Notes under the pieces: model-generated
What the model was told of the DNA's origin: nothing
What the model saw: the letters and a program-made list of their open reading frames with translations, nothing else
The model's database searches: none
Part shown: positions 8,023-15,662 of the stretch, one piece after another
Position numbering within the stretch: position 1 is the stretch's first letter
Layout of the letters: each line of letters starts with the position of its first letter
Program-made: the position numbers and the translations under genes
From: Acetobacterium wieringae
GTDB taxonomy: Bacteria > Bacillota > Clostridia > Eubacteriales > Eubacteriaceae
NCBI RefSeq assembly: GCF_026646375.1
Contig: NZ_JAIPPU010000013.1
Span: 62,001-126,000 of the forward strand
Direction: 5' to 3'
Length of the DNA stretch: 64,000 bases

Positions 8023-9258
8023 ATGAATTCGCAAGAGAATGTTTTTAGTGGAATTAAAGTAGTGGAGCTAGCTACTTATGTAGCGGCTCCATGTGCGGGA
8101 AGGTATTTTGCCGATTTAGGCGCCAGCGTGGTAAAAATCGAAGGGTTTGGCGGCGATCCGTTGAGAACCACCGCCCCGAGTGAAGGTCGACCCTCTGATC
8201 CCTATGAGGATACCACCTGGGATCTGGAAAATGCCGGGAAAAAGGGCATTGCCCTGAATTTAAAAGACCCAGCCGGAAAAGATGTGTTGTTCAAAATGTT
8301 GGATGAGGCCGATGTATTTATCACCAACTGGCGCAGTGACGCACTGTTAAGAGCTGGTCTTGATTATGAGACAATCAAAGTTCGTTACCCAAAACTTATC
8401 TATGCCCATCTGACCGGTTACGGCGAATTGGGTCCAGATAAAGATTTACCGGGATTTGACTTCACTGCGTTCTTTGCCAGAGGCGGATGGCTGGGCACCT
8501 TATATGAAAAGGGCTCGGACCCAATGAATCTGGTTGCGGGGTTAGGTGATCACCAGGCTGGTCTTTACCTGTCTGCGGGGATTATGTCGTCACTTTATAA
8601 GGCCGAAAAAACGGGGCAGGGAGAAAAGGTAACCGTTAGTCTTTACCATTGTGCAATTTATGCCCTGGGCTTACTGGTGCAGTCAGCGCAGTATGGCAAC
8701 CGTTATCCAATCAATAAAAGAGATATGCTAAATCCCTTTATGAATGCCTTCAAAACCAGCGACGAACGATTGATTCAATTGGCGATGCCCCCATACAATG
8801 TTTTCTTTCCCAAGTTTATGGAAATCATCGGTCAACCGGAATTAAAGAATGATCCCAAGTATTGTGATTTTGAAACTTTAGGCGAAAATTCAAAGCATAT
8901 CTACGACCTGGTCAATGACTACATGAAAACCAAAACCGTCGCGGAGCATAAAGAAATCTTTGTCAAAGAAGATATTCCCTTTGCTATTGCCCAGCTTTGG
9001 GAAGAAATCCTGGAGGATGAGCAGGCCTGGGCCAACGATTTTCTTTGTTCACTGAAATATGACAATGGTAATACCCGGACATTGCTGCGTCAGCCGATTA
9101 AATTCAAAGAAATGGGTCTGCCGGAATACACCAGAGGACCTTATGTGGGAGAGCACAGTCTGGAAGTGTTGCGGGAACTTGGTTATAGCAATGAAGAAAT
9201 TAGCGAACTAAAGGACAAAAGAATCTTCGTAGAATGGGATGACATCAAAAAAAAGTAA
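8023..9258 (+). CDS. Class III (CaiB/BaiF-type) acyl-CoA transferase
   Basis: A 411-residue protein of the formyl-CoA transferase/carnitine CoA-transferase family, which activates a carboxylic acid by moving CoA from a donor acyl-CoA without ATP. The N-terminal signature VVELATYVAAPCAGRYFADLG and VVKIEGFGGDPLR are typical, and the catalytic aspartate is expected in GLGDHQAG near residue 175. Length is normal for the family. AAGGAGG precedes the ATG. Position behind a symporter and in front of a TetR gene suggests that it activates the imported substrate before the hydratase, dehydrogenase and thiolase steps. Saving ATP by CoA transfer is common in anaerobes such as A. woodii (caffeate pathway uses CoA transferase CarA, which belongs to another family). 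Confidence 0.9.
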   Translation: MNSQENVFSGIKVVELATYVAAPCAGRYFADLGASVVKIEGFGGDPLRTTAPSEGRPSDPYEDTTWDLENAGKKGIALNLKDPAGKDVLFKMLDEADVFITNWRSDALLRAGLDYETIKVRYPKLIYAHLTGYGELGPDKDLPGFDFTAFFARGGWLGTLYEKGSDPMNLVAGLGDHQAGLYLSAGIMSSLYKAEKTGQGEKVTVSLYHCAIYALGLLVQSAQYGNRYPINKRDMLNPFMNAFKTSDERLIQLAMPPYNVFFPKFMEIIGQPELKNDPKYCDFETLGENSKHIYDLVNDYMKTKTVAEHKEIFVKEDIPFAIAQLWEEILEDEQAWANDFLCSLKYDNGNTRTLLRQPIKFKEMGLPEYTRGPYVGEHSLEVLRELGYSNEEISELKDKRIFVEWDDIKKK

Positions 9259-9281
9259 CAGCGAATGAATAGATATTGAAC

Positions 9282-9327
9282 CTAAAACAGCAGCTACTCG
9301 CGTGGTAATGGGGAGTTGCTGTTTTAG
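9282..9327 (+). terminator. Stem-loop terminator after the CoA-transferase gene
   Basis: CTAAAACAGCA (9282-9292) pairs with TGCTGTTTTAG (9317-9327). The U-rich part lies in the 3' arm; no further U-run follows, so termination may be partial. Confidence 0.6.
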
Positions 9328-9365
9328 CTACCAACAAAAAATAGAACAGAATTATAGAATGTTGT

Positions 9366-9394
9366 TTGACTCCTGTGCTTTTATCTGCTAAAAT
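9366..9394 (+). promoter_or_regulatory. Promoter of the TetR-type regulator
   Basis: TTGACT (9366-9371), 17-base spacer, TAAAAT (9389-9394). Because the promoter overlaps the TTG at 9366, that codon cannot be the translation start. Confidence 0.75.
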
Positions 9395-9440
9395 TTTAAC
9401 GATATGCGACAATCATTTGTTGCAGTCAGGAGGAAAGCAA

Positions 9441-10040
9441 TTGGTTAAAGAAAAGCAGCTTTTAAAGAGAAAAGCAATTATGGACGCCGTTTTAAAACTG
9501 ATGGAAGAGTATGAATTTGATTCTTTAACGGTCAGGATGATCTGCGATACCGCAAACATCTCGACGGGAACCTTTTATCATTATTTTTCCGATAAGAATG
9601 CCCTGATCAAAGAAATTCTCGGAGAAATCGATAATTATCTCGAGGAACAGGCGGTTGATAAACTGACAGATGACGATGAATATGAAAATCTACTGGCATA
9701 TGGACGAATCGTGATGCGGCAAGTTGCCAGCACCGGTCATGTCATCGCTCGCTTGATCAGCGGAATGCCCTTACCGAACACCCCGGAAGATAGCAAAAAG
9801 GAGTGGGAGCGGATGTTTTTTTCAATTCCTCTAAAAATAATTGAAAAAGGCCAGACGAAGGGACAATTTATAACTGAAATGAGCGCCAGTGAAATAACGG
9901 ATATGTACCTGGTTTTTATCCGGGGGTTCATCCTTGACTGGGCAAGACGAAGCGGCGCTTATGATTTGCAAGAAAAATTTGACTATTATAATCAACGTTT
10001 TCTGGGATTTATCAGGACAAAAGATCGAATAATTCCATAA
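9441..10040 (+). CDS. TetR/AcrR-family regulator
   Basis: A 199-residue one-component regulator. The N-terminal DNA-binding domain is clear: KRKAIMDAVLKLMEEYEFDSL, then TVRMICDTANISTGTFYHYFSDKN, the standard TetR helix-turn-helix with the FYHYF recognition end. The C-terminal part is a variable helical ligand-binding domain. Start TTG 9441 is preceded by AGGAGG at 9428-9433 with 7 bases between; the longer frame from 9366 runs through the promoter. It is the last gene of the acyl-CoA locus and probably senses an acyl-CoA or free acid and controls the locus, perhaps through the inverted repeat at 2551-2593. Confidence 0.9.
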   Translation: MVKEKQLLKRKAIMDAVLKLMEEYEFDSLTVRMICDTANISTGTFYHYFSDKNALIKEILGEIDNYLEEQAVDKLTDDDEYENLLAYGRIVMRQVASTGHVIARLISGMPLPNTPEDSKKEWERMFFSIPLKIIEKGQTKGQFITEMSASEITDMYLVFIRGFILDWARRSGAYDLQEKFDYYNQRFLGFIRTKDRIIP

Positions 10041-10059
10041 AAACATGATAAGTAAGAAT

Positions 10060-10106
10060 AACTAATGATTTTCCTTTCAAATAAGGGGAAATTATTAGTT
10101 TTTTCT
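10060..10106 (+). terminator. Terminator after the TetR-type gene
   Basis: AACTAATGATTTTCC and GGGAAATTATTAGTT form a stem with a short loop, followed by a run of T residues. The remaining bases to 10319 hold no recognisable gene. Confidence 0.75.
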
Positions 10107-10319
10107 TTGTTTAGAAGAATTATTAAATTTTGCTTTTCCTGTGATTAAGACGAGTTTATACTGATGACTTGATGGCGATCGTATGGATCTTTGAAAAGGT
10201 ATAAATTTTTGTGGTTTTGCATTTTTTCTAACCATTCCGCTGGGTTTTGTGTTATATTCAAACCATTCTAAATAAACTTCGCCGAATCGATGCCGGGCAT
10301 TGACAGAAAGGAAAAACAA

Positions 10320-11240
10320 ATGAGATTAACACAGGAACTATTAAAACAGGGAATCAGCGAGAAACTGCTTGACGATATAAAATACTTCAAACATTTTTAT
10401 AAATTGGAAGACCGCCTTCAGGATCGGGTTCCCAGTACCGAAACCGTTTTTTATGGCAAGGACATCTGGTCGATGTGCATTACTGCGATTTTAGAGGGGG
10501 AAAACATTCTGCTCTCTGGGCCCAAGGCCACCGGGAAAAATGTTCTGGCCGATAATATCTGCGAGCTTTTTAACCGGCCCCAGTGGAATACCTCCTTCCA
10601 TGTCAATACCGACAGCTCCAGCCTGATTGGCACCGATACCTTCATTGATAACGAGGTTCGGTTGCGCCGGGGCTCCGTCTATGAGTGTGCCATTAATGGT
10701 GGCTTTGGGGTGTTTGATGAAATCAATATGGCCAAAAATGATGCCTTGGTGGTACTCCACTCGGCGCTTGATTACCGCAAGGTTATTGATGTACCGGGTT
10801 ACGAAAAAATCAAGCTTCATGACGCCACCCGGTTCATCGGTACCATGAACTATGAATACGCCGGAACCAAAGAGCTTAATGAAGCACTGGTCTCCCGGTT
10901 TATGACCATTGACATTCCTCAGATTGAAGAAGACACGTTGATGATTATTCTAAAAGAATATTTTCCCGATGCCAATCCCGAAATCCTGCCGCAGTTTGCC
11001 GGGATCTTTCTGGATCTTCAGGAAAAATCGAAAAACTCCGAAATTTCGACAAAATCGGTGGATCTGCGGGGAATTATCGGTAGCTTAAAAACCATCCGTC
11101 GAGGGCTCAAACCAATGCTGGCCGTGGATATGGGTGTCATCGGCAAAACCTTTGACCAGTTTGAAAAGGAAATTGTCCTGGATGTCATCAAAACCCGGAT
11201 CCGTGAAAGCTGGGAAGCATCCGATGTCTTTACCATCTAA
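10320..11240 (+). CDS. MoxR/NorQ-like AAA+ ATPase
   Basis: A 306-residue AAA+ protein of the MoxR/NorQ/CbbQ group, which act with a VWA-domain partner as metal- or cofactor-insertion or remodelling chaperones in the cytoplasm. Walker A is GPKATGKN near residue 70, unusual in having A for the third motif glycine and N where Thr or Ser is normal. Walker B is GVFDEIN, sensor 1 lies in FIGTMNYEY, and an arginine-finger region is at ALVSRFMTIDIP. The start ATG 10320 has AAAGGA 8 bases upstream; a longer frame from 10290 lacks a site. The VWA gene follows after 33 bases, so they form one operon. No obvious client enzyme gene is beside it. Confidence 0.85.
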   Translation: MRLTQELLKQGISEKLLDDIKYFKHFYKLEDRLQDRVPSTETVFYGKDIWSMCITAILEGENILLSGPKATGKNVLADNICELFNRPQWNTSFHVNTDSSSLIGTDTFIDNEVRLRRGSVYECAINGGFGVFDEINMAKNDALVVLHSALDYRKVIDVPGYEKIKLHDATRFIGTMNYEYAGTKELNEALVSRFMTIDIPQIEEDTLMIILKEYFPDANPEILPQFAGIFLDLQEKSKNSEISTKSVDLRGIIGSLKTIRRGLKPMLAVDMGVIGKTFDQFEKEIVLDVIKTRIRESWEASDVFTI

Positions 11241-11273
11241 AATCCTACAATCCTGCGAAGGGAGGAAAGCACT

Positions 11274-13040
11274 GTGAAGGATGCCAAATGGATCTATGAA
11301 GATTACGAATTTGATAATCGGGTCGCCAATCTGATGTGGACGGTTTCCGGGAACTATGACGAAAACATGGACAGTGGCGAGAAAAGTTTTATTTCCAAAA
11401 ATGTCGCCCTTTACCACGCCGTCACTGCTGGCGGACGACGCAAATACATTAACTGGCCAGCCGTTAAAAAATATGTCATCAGCCGTCATCGGGCTGGTTT
11501 TAATAAGGATATTCTATTAAGTCTGATTGCCATGGGCAGTGATGTAGTGGTGGAAGAAAAGATTATTGCCGAGCGCCCCGGGGTTTATGATATCCGTAAA
11601 AATGCCTATGACGATATCCTTTCCAATTATTACAAGCTCCACACCGACGATCTGCTGGAAAAGGTTCGCCATGCCATGATTCTAAAAAAAATCGGCAAAA
11701 CCCCGATGGTCGATACTGAAACCCGGAGTATTGCTAACGACATTATGGCGTTGCAGCAACGGGAGGACACCATTGAACTGCTTAAGGGGATCGAAGATGT
11801 TTATGTGAAATATTTCCCGCTGTTTGTCGAGGGTGAAGGCGGTGAAGCGTACGAATCCGGTCACAATAAAAATCACATTCGAGGGGATTTTTCGGACTTT
11901 ATGCTGGAAGAAATGTTTGAAGATCCGGAAGACCTTGATATCGAAGCTTCGATTGAAGAAATTGCCGAAGCCTTGCTGGGCGAATCTCAGGGGGATATGA
12001 CCAACGTATCCAATAACGCCGACAACCGGATATTGCGGGTTCAGGAAGAGGACATTAAAAAAATTTATGAAAAGGTGGCCTATTATTATGGCAACTCGTT
12101 TTTAGAAACCAGCGAGGTTAAAAAGCTTCAGAACCGGGTTTGTAAAGGGGCTCATGGTAGTTGTCGGATTCACATGACCGATGGTGTGATCCGCAGTGAT
12201 AGCGACAATGAATTCCAACAAAAATATGTACAGCGTCATCAGGTCAAAAATACCGATGTGTTTCGGGCCAACTACAAGGTGTTCAAGCGCAATATCAATA
12301 AGCTGCGGGAGAGCATGTCCCGAACCCTGGTGCAAGAGGAAATTGTCGATGCCATCCCGTCGGATTCCGGACAGCTGATCCCCAGCAAACTATGGCGGAT
12401 TGGCCGCAGCAGTAACAATAAGGTTTTTGTCAAGAATATCGATAACAACAAAGGCAGCTTTGTGGTGGATATTCTCATCGATTCCAGCGGTTCCCAGCGG
12501 CGTAATCAGTCCAAGGTAGCGATTCAGGCCTATATCCTGGCGATGGCCTTAACCCAATTAGGGCTACCCAACCGGGTACTGGGTTTTTCGAGCTTTTTGG
12601 ATTATACGGTTATTAAACGCTTCCGGGATTACGAATCACCGCTTTCGGCCAATGATAATATTTTTGAGTATTACTGTTCTGGAAACAATCGCGATGGTTT
12701 GGCCATTAAGGCGACCTGTGAAGATTTGATTAAACGCCGGGAAGACAACAAGATCCTGATTGTGTTGAGTGATGGCCGACCCAACGATATCAAGGTCGGG
12801 AAGGGCCAGGTCAATGATTTGGCCGAGGCATATCGGGGCCGGGTGGCCATTGCCGATACCGCCCGGGAAGTTCGTTTAGCCAGACAGCAGGGCATTATGG
12901 TGCTGGGCGTCTTTACTGGCAAGGAACAGGATCTGATGGCTGAAAAGCTGATCTATGGCAAGGATTTTGCCTACATCAAGGACATCAATCGTTTTGCCGA
13001 TCTGGTTATTAAATATTTAAAACAGATTATTGTGAATTAA
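11274..13040 (+). CDS. VWA-domain protein (NorD/CobT-like), partner of the MoxR-like ATPase
   Basis: A 588-residue protein with GTG start behind GGAGG. The first 380 residues are charged and helical, with an acidic stretch near residues 190-240 (EEMFEDPEDLDIEASIEEIAE region). The C-terminal von Willebrand A domain begins near residue 395: the MIDAS metal site DSSGS is in VDILIDSSGSQ, and VLSDGRPND supplies the later conserved aspartate. MoxR and VWA pairs such as NorQ/NorD and CbbQ/CbbO couple ATP hydrolysis to activation of a target metalloenzyme. No nitric oxide reductase or Rubisco genes are nearby, so the target is unknown. Not secreted: no signal peptide or membrane helix. Confidence 0.85.
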   Translation: MKDAKWIYEDYEFDNRVANLMWTVSGNYDENMDSGEKSFISKNVALYHAVTAGGRRKYINWPAVKKYVISRHRAGFNKDILLSLIAMGSDVVVEEKIIAERPGVYDIRKNAYDDILSNYYKLHTDDLLEKVRHAMILKKIGKTPMVDTETRSIANDIMALQQREDTIELLKGIEDVYVKYFPLFVEGEGGEAYESGHNKNHIRGDFSDFMLEEMFEDPEDLDIEASIEEIAEALLGESQGDMTNVSNNADNRILRVQEEDIKKIYEKVAYYYGNSFLETSEVKKLQNRVCKGAHGSCRIHMTDGVIRSDSDNEFQQKYVQRHQVKNTDVFRANYKVFKRNINKLRESMSRTLVQEEIVDAIPSDSGQLIPSKLWRIGRSSNNKVFVKNIDNNKGSFVVDILIDSSGSQRRNQSKVAIQAYILAMALTQLGLPNRVLGFSSFLDYTVIKRFRDYESPLSANDNIFEYYCSGNNRDGLAIKATCEDLIKRREDNKILIVLSDGRPNDIKVGKGQVNDLAEAYRGRVAIADTAREVRLARQQGIMVLGVFTGKEQDLMAEKLIYGKDFAYIKDINRFADLVIKYLKQIIVN

Positions 13041-13045
13041 AACGT

Positions 13046-13074
13046 AACGCTGTCCCGTGTGGGCAGCGTTTTTT
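13046..13074 (+). terminator. Intrinsic terminator after the VWA gene
   Basis: AACGCTG-CCC pairs with GGG-CAGCGTT around a GTGT loop and is followed by TTTT. Confidence 0.85.
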
Positions 13075-13128
13075 GCAGGGCAAAAAAATATTGTGGTGTT
13101 TTAATATGTGAAATGGAGGGTTCAACGA

Positions 13129-13400
13129 ATGGATAAACTAACCCGAAGAGAACGGGAACGGATAAGAAGAAATCATTGCTGTAGCTGAAAAAATATTTGG
13201 TCAAAATGGGTTTGAGTCGGCTTCAATGGATGAAATTGCGTTGGAAGCCCAGTTTACCAAAAGAACGCTGTATCAATATTTTGAGAATAATGGTGAAACT
13301 GGCAGTTAACTATGGGTATATTGGAATGGTCTTTTTTCTGGGAGCGCTGATAACCAGGCAATCTGCGTTAAAAAAATCAAACCGACTTAAGGTAAGATAA
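13129..13400 (+). pseudogene. Broken tetR-type regulator gene
   Basis: ATG 13129 follows a GGAGGG site and encodes MDKLTRRERERIRRN before a TGA stop. A shift of frame restores a TetR helix-turn-helix: EIIAVAEKIFGQNGFESA, then SMDEIALEAQFTKRTLYQYFEN, which ends at TAA 13307-13309. A further frame change continues toward 13400 with no recognisable ligand domain. The gene therefore has at least one frameshift and a missing or scrambled C-terminal domain. Only the DNA-binding part can be identified. Confidence 0.75.
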
Positions 13401-13456
13401 AATTGAGGGAATAACGCCGAACAAAAATATGAACAGTCAATGTGGAGGAAGTGCTA

Positions 13457-14359
13457 ATGCAGGTCAATCGCTTGTTTGAAATGGTCTATATGCTCATCGA
13501 AAAGAAAAAGGTCACAGCCCGGGAATTCGCCGATTACTTTGAAGTATCCATGCGCACTATTTATCGGGACGTGGAGGTATTGAGTGCGGCCGGTATTCCC
13601 ATTTATACTGAAAAAGGCAAAAGCGGAGGAATTTGCCTGTTAAGTAATTATGTCATACAAAAATCCGTGTTATCGGAAAACGATCAAATCAATGTGCTTT
13701 CATCGCTTCAGGGCATGAAGGCGCTCAATGTGCCGGAAGTGGAGCCGGTACTCAGAAAGCTGGCAGTCTTGTTTGAAAAAAACAATGCTGACTGGATTGA
13801 TGTGGATTTTTCGAATTGGGGCAGCGGTTTGGAAGAGCAGGAGAAGTTTAATCACCTGAAAAACGCTATATTAAAACATCAACGTATTCGGTTTGACTAT
13901 TACAGTTCCTATGGCGAAGCAACCACACGGACGATTGAGCCCCTCAAGCTGCTCTTTAAAGGACAGGCTTGGTACCTGTACGGATTTTGTCTGAGCAAAG
14001 CAGAAAACCGCTTTTTTAAGGTCAGCCGTATCAGAAATCTGGAAGTTCTGGCAGAATACTTTGTTCGGGAGACTCCTCCCCAGGTGGACTTTGAGCTGTT
14101 TAAGAGAACACCCCAAGAGTTTTTACTGGTTCTTAAAATTGAGGCATCGATGGCTTTTCGGGTCTATGATGAATTTGATCAGCAGGCCATAAAAAAGCAG
14201 GCAGATGATAGCTTTATCGTTTCAGTCAGACTGCCGGAGGATAGCTGGATTGAAGGGTATTTATTGTCCTATGGGGATGCGGTTGAGGTGATGGAGCCCT
14301 TGTGGTTACGGGAGCAGATCAGAAAAAAACTGGTCAATAGTTTAAAAAAATATCTTTAA
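13457..14359 (+). CDS. WYL-domain (DeoR/YafY-type) transcriptional regulator
   Basis: A 300-residue regulator. Residues about 1-60 are a winged HTH (REFADYFEVSMRTIYRDVEVL, AGIPIYTEKGKSGGICLL). Residues about 130-220 are the WYL ligand-binding domain (ILKHQRIRFDYYSSYGEATTRTIEPLKL, KGQAWYLYGFC), followed by a WCX C-terminal domain. Start ATG 13457 is chosen because GGAGGA lies 7 bases upstream; the GTG at 13442 precedes this site. A 31-bp palindrome overlaps its stop codon and lies in front of two GyrI-like genes, so the regulator probably controls them and possibly acts as a small-molecule sensor. Confidence 0.9.
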   Translation: MQVNRLFEMVYMLIEKKKVTAREFADYFEVSMRTIYRDVEVLSAAGIPIYTEKGKSGGICLLSNYVIQKSVLSENDQINVLSSLQGMKALNVPEVEPVLRKLAVLFEKNNADWIDVDFSNWGSGLEEQEKFNHLKNAILKHQRIRFDYYSSYGEATTRTIEPLKLLFKGQAWYLYGFCLSKAENRFFKVSRIRNLEVLAEYFVRETPPQVDFELFKRTPQEFLLVLKIEASMAFRVYDEFDQQAIKKQADDSFIVSVRLPEDSWIEGYLLSYGDAVEVMEPLWLREQIRKKLVNSLKKYL

Positions 14360-14384
14360 TATGACATCAGATGTCATATTAAAG
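14354..14384. promoter_or_regulatory. 31-bp perfect palindrome (candidate WYL operator)
   Basis: Two 15-base arms mirror exactly around A14369 (core ATATGACATC-A-GATGTCATAT). It spans the last bases and stop codon of the WYL gene and lies 44 bases before the next start. There is no U-tract after it, so an operator is more likely than a terminator. Confidence 0.75.
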
Positions 14385-14427
14385 GATGTATACTGAAGCT
14401 ATCTTATGAAGGAAAGAGGTATACATT

Positions 14428-14886
14428 ATGGAATATGAATTAGTGCAATTGGACGAAAAAAAAGTGGCAGGACTACGAATTAGAACCAGCAACACTGATC
14501 CCCAGATGGGTGAAAAGATTGGCGCAACCTGGCAACAGTTTTATGGTGGTGGAATTGATGCCTTGTTAAAAGGCAAAACAAATGAAAAATGTATCGGGCT
14601 TTATACCAATTACGAAAAGGCTGAGTTGGGTGCTTACGATGTTATGGTCGGCTGCGAGGTAGAAAACGGGGTTCTACAGCCCGAACAGGTCACGATTGAA
14701 ACCATTATGCCTGGAAACTATGCAAAATTTATTGTCCATGGGGATGTTCAAAAGGCAGTGGGAGAGTTTTGGATGAAGCTCTGGGAGATGTCCCTTGACC
14801 GGAAATTTGGCTGTGATTTTGAGGAATATCAGCCAGGCGAAGACATGGGAAACGCCGAGATACACATCTATATCTCGCTTAATTAA
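14428..14886 (+). CDS. GyrI-like/effector-binding-domain protein
   Basis: A stand-alone 152-residue protein of the AraC effector-binding (GyrI-like, SHS2-fold) type, with no DNA-binding domain. Features of the family are the opening strand YELVQLDEKKVAGLRIRT, IGLYTNYEK with acidic residues, the strand YDVMVGCEVEN, the PGNYAKFIVHG turn, and the final EDMGNAEIHIYISLN, where the acidic ligand-binding residues lie. Such proteins bind hydrophobic cationic compounds, and some GyrI-like proteins are reported to hydrolyse cyclopropanoid toxins. It follows the WYL palindrome and shares an operon with a second GyrI-like gene 14 bases downstream. Exact role unknown. Confidence 0.75.
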   Translation: MEYELVQLDEKKVAGLRIRTSNTDPQMGEKIGATWQQFYGGGIDALLKGKTNEKCIGLYTNYEKAELGAYDVMVGCEVENGVLQPEQVTIETIMPGNYAKFIVHGDVQKAVGEFWMKLWEMSLDRKFGCDFEEYQPGEDMGNAEIHIYISLN

Positions 14887-14900
14887 AAGGAGGTTTATTC

Positions 14901-15527
14901 GTGGAAAAGGTGGAATATAAAAAGCAGTTTAAGGACTTGTACCTTCCCAAGAGGCAGCCGTCAATCATTGACGTGCCTGCAATTCCCTTTGCCCTAATTA
15001 AGGGGGAGGGGGATCCAAACGGAGACGAATTTACCGAGGCGGTGGCCGCCCTTTACAGTTTTAGTTATGCCGTTAAAATGTCACATAAGGGCAAGGCGGT
15101 TCCCGAGGGGTATTATGATTATGCGGTTTTCCCCCTTGAAGGAGTCTGGGATCTGGTGGATAAGACCAAAGACAGCACCGACAAGAGCAATTATGCTTAT
15201 ACCATTATGATTCGCCAGCCAGATTTCTTAACGGCTGATTTGGCCAAGCGCTTTCTTGATGAGGTGAAAAAGAAAAAGCCCAATCCCTGGCTTGAGGGTC
15301 TTCAGGTTGAAGCGCTAAATGAAGGACTTTGTTGTCAGATGCTGCATCTGGGCAGCTATGATGATGAGCCGGCCAGCTTTGAACGGATGGAAGCCTTTTG
15401 CAAAGACCATGGCTATTTGCGGATTGATAAAACCCATCGGGAAATCTATCTGTCAGATCCCCGCCGGACAAGCGTCGATAAACGTAAGACCGTACTACGG
15501 TTTAAGGTTAAAAAGAACAGGGAATAA
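14901..15527 (+). CDS. GyrI-like small-molecule-binding protein (208 residues)
   Basis: A second GyrI-like protein, of the longer subtype that starts with YKKQFKDLYLPKRQPSIIDVP and continues FALIKGEGDPNG, a conserved opening of that subtype. Further conserved parts are YAVFPLEGVWDLVD, YTIMIRQPDFLT and the LHLGSYDDEPASFERM segment with clustered acidic residues in the ligand pocket. GTG start follows AGGAGG at 14887-14892. Being cotranscribed with another effector-binding-domain protein and a WYL regulator suggests a two-protein sensing or detoxification unit. No membrane segments or signal peptide. Confidence 0.8.
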   Translation: MEKVEYKKQFKDLYLPKRQPSIIDVPAIPFALIKGEGDPNGDEFTEAVAALYSFSYAVKMSHKGKAVPEGYYDYAVFPLEGVWDLVDKTKDSTDKSNYAYTIMIRQPDFLTADLAKRFLDEVKKKKPNPWLEGLQVEALNEGLCCQMLHLGSYDDEPASFERMEAFCKDHGYLRIDKTHREIYLSDPRRTSVDKRKTVLRFKVKKNRE

Positions 15528-15603
15528 CTGACCAGTTTTGACAGGATCCTTCTTTCTGCGCCCTCTACATTCAGGTAGTGATTATTTTTTAGTGAGTTTC
15601 AAA

Positions 15604-15637
15604 TCCTTATAAATTCCTTATATTCTTCGGATATAGT
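15604..15637 (+). promoter_or_regulatory. Direct-repeat response-regulator box and -10 of the ABC exporter operon
   Basis: TCCTTATA occurs at 15604-15611 and again at 15615-15622, an 11-base period (one helical turn). TATAGT at 15632-15637 is a plausible -10, so the repeats take the place of the -35 box. This matches the layout of OmpR-type activated promoters such as NisR or SpaR boxes; the cognate regulator is probably the one encoded at 17918. Confidence 0.55.
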
Positions 15638-15662
15638 TGCTTTATCGAAAGGAGATACAACT

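Noticed and set aside
9366-9440. N-terminal extension of the TetR protein from TTG 9366
   Set aside because: The TTG belongs to a TTGACT -35 box and the stretch includes the -10 box; AGGAGG is correctly placed for TTG 9441.
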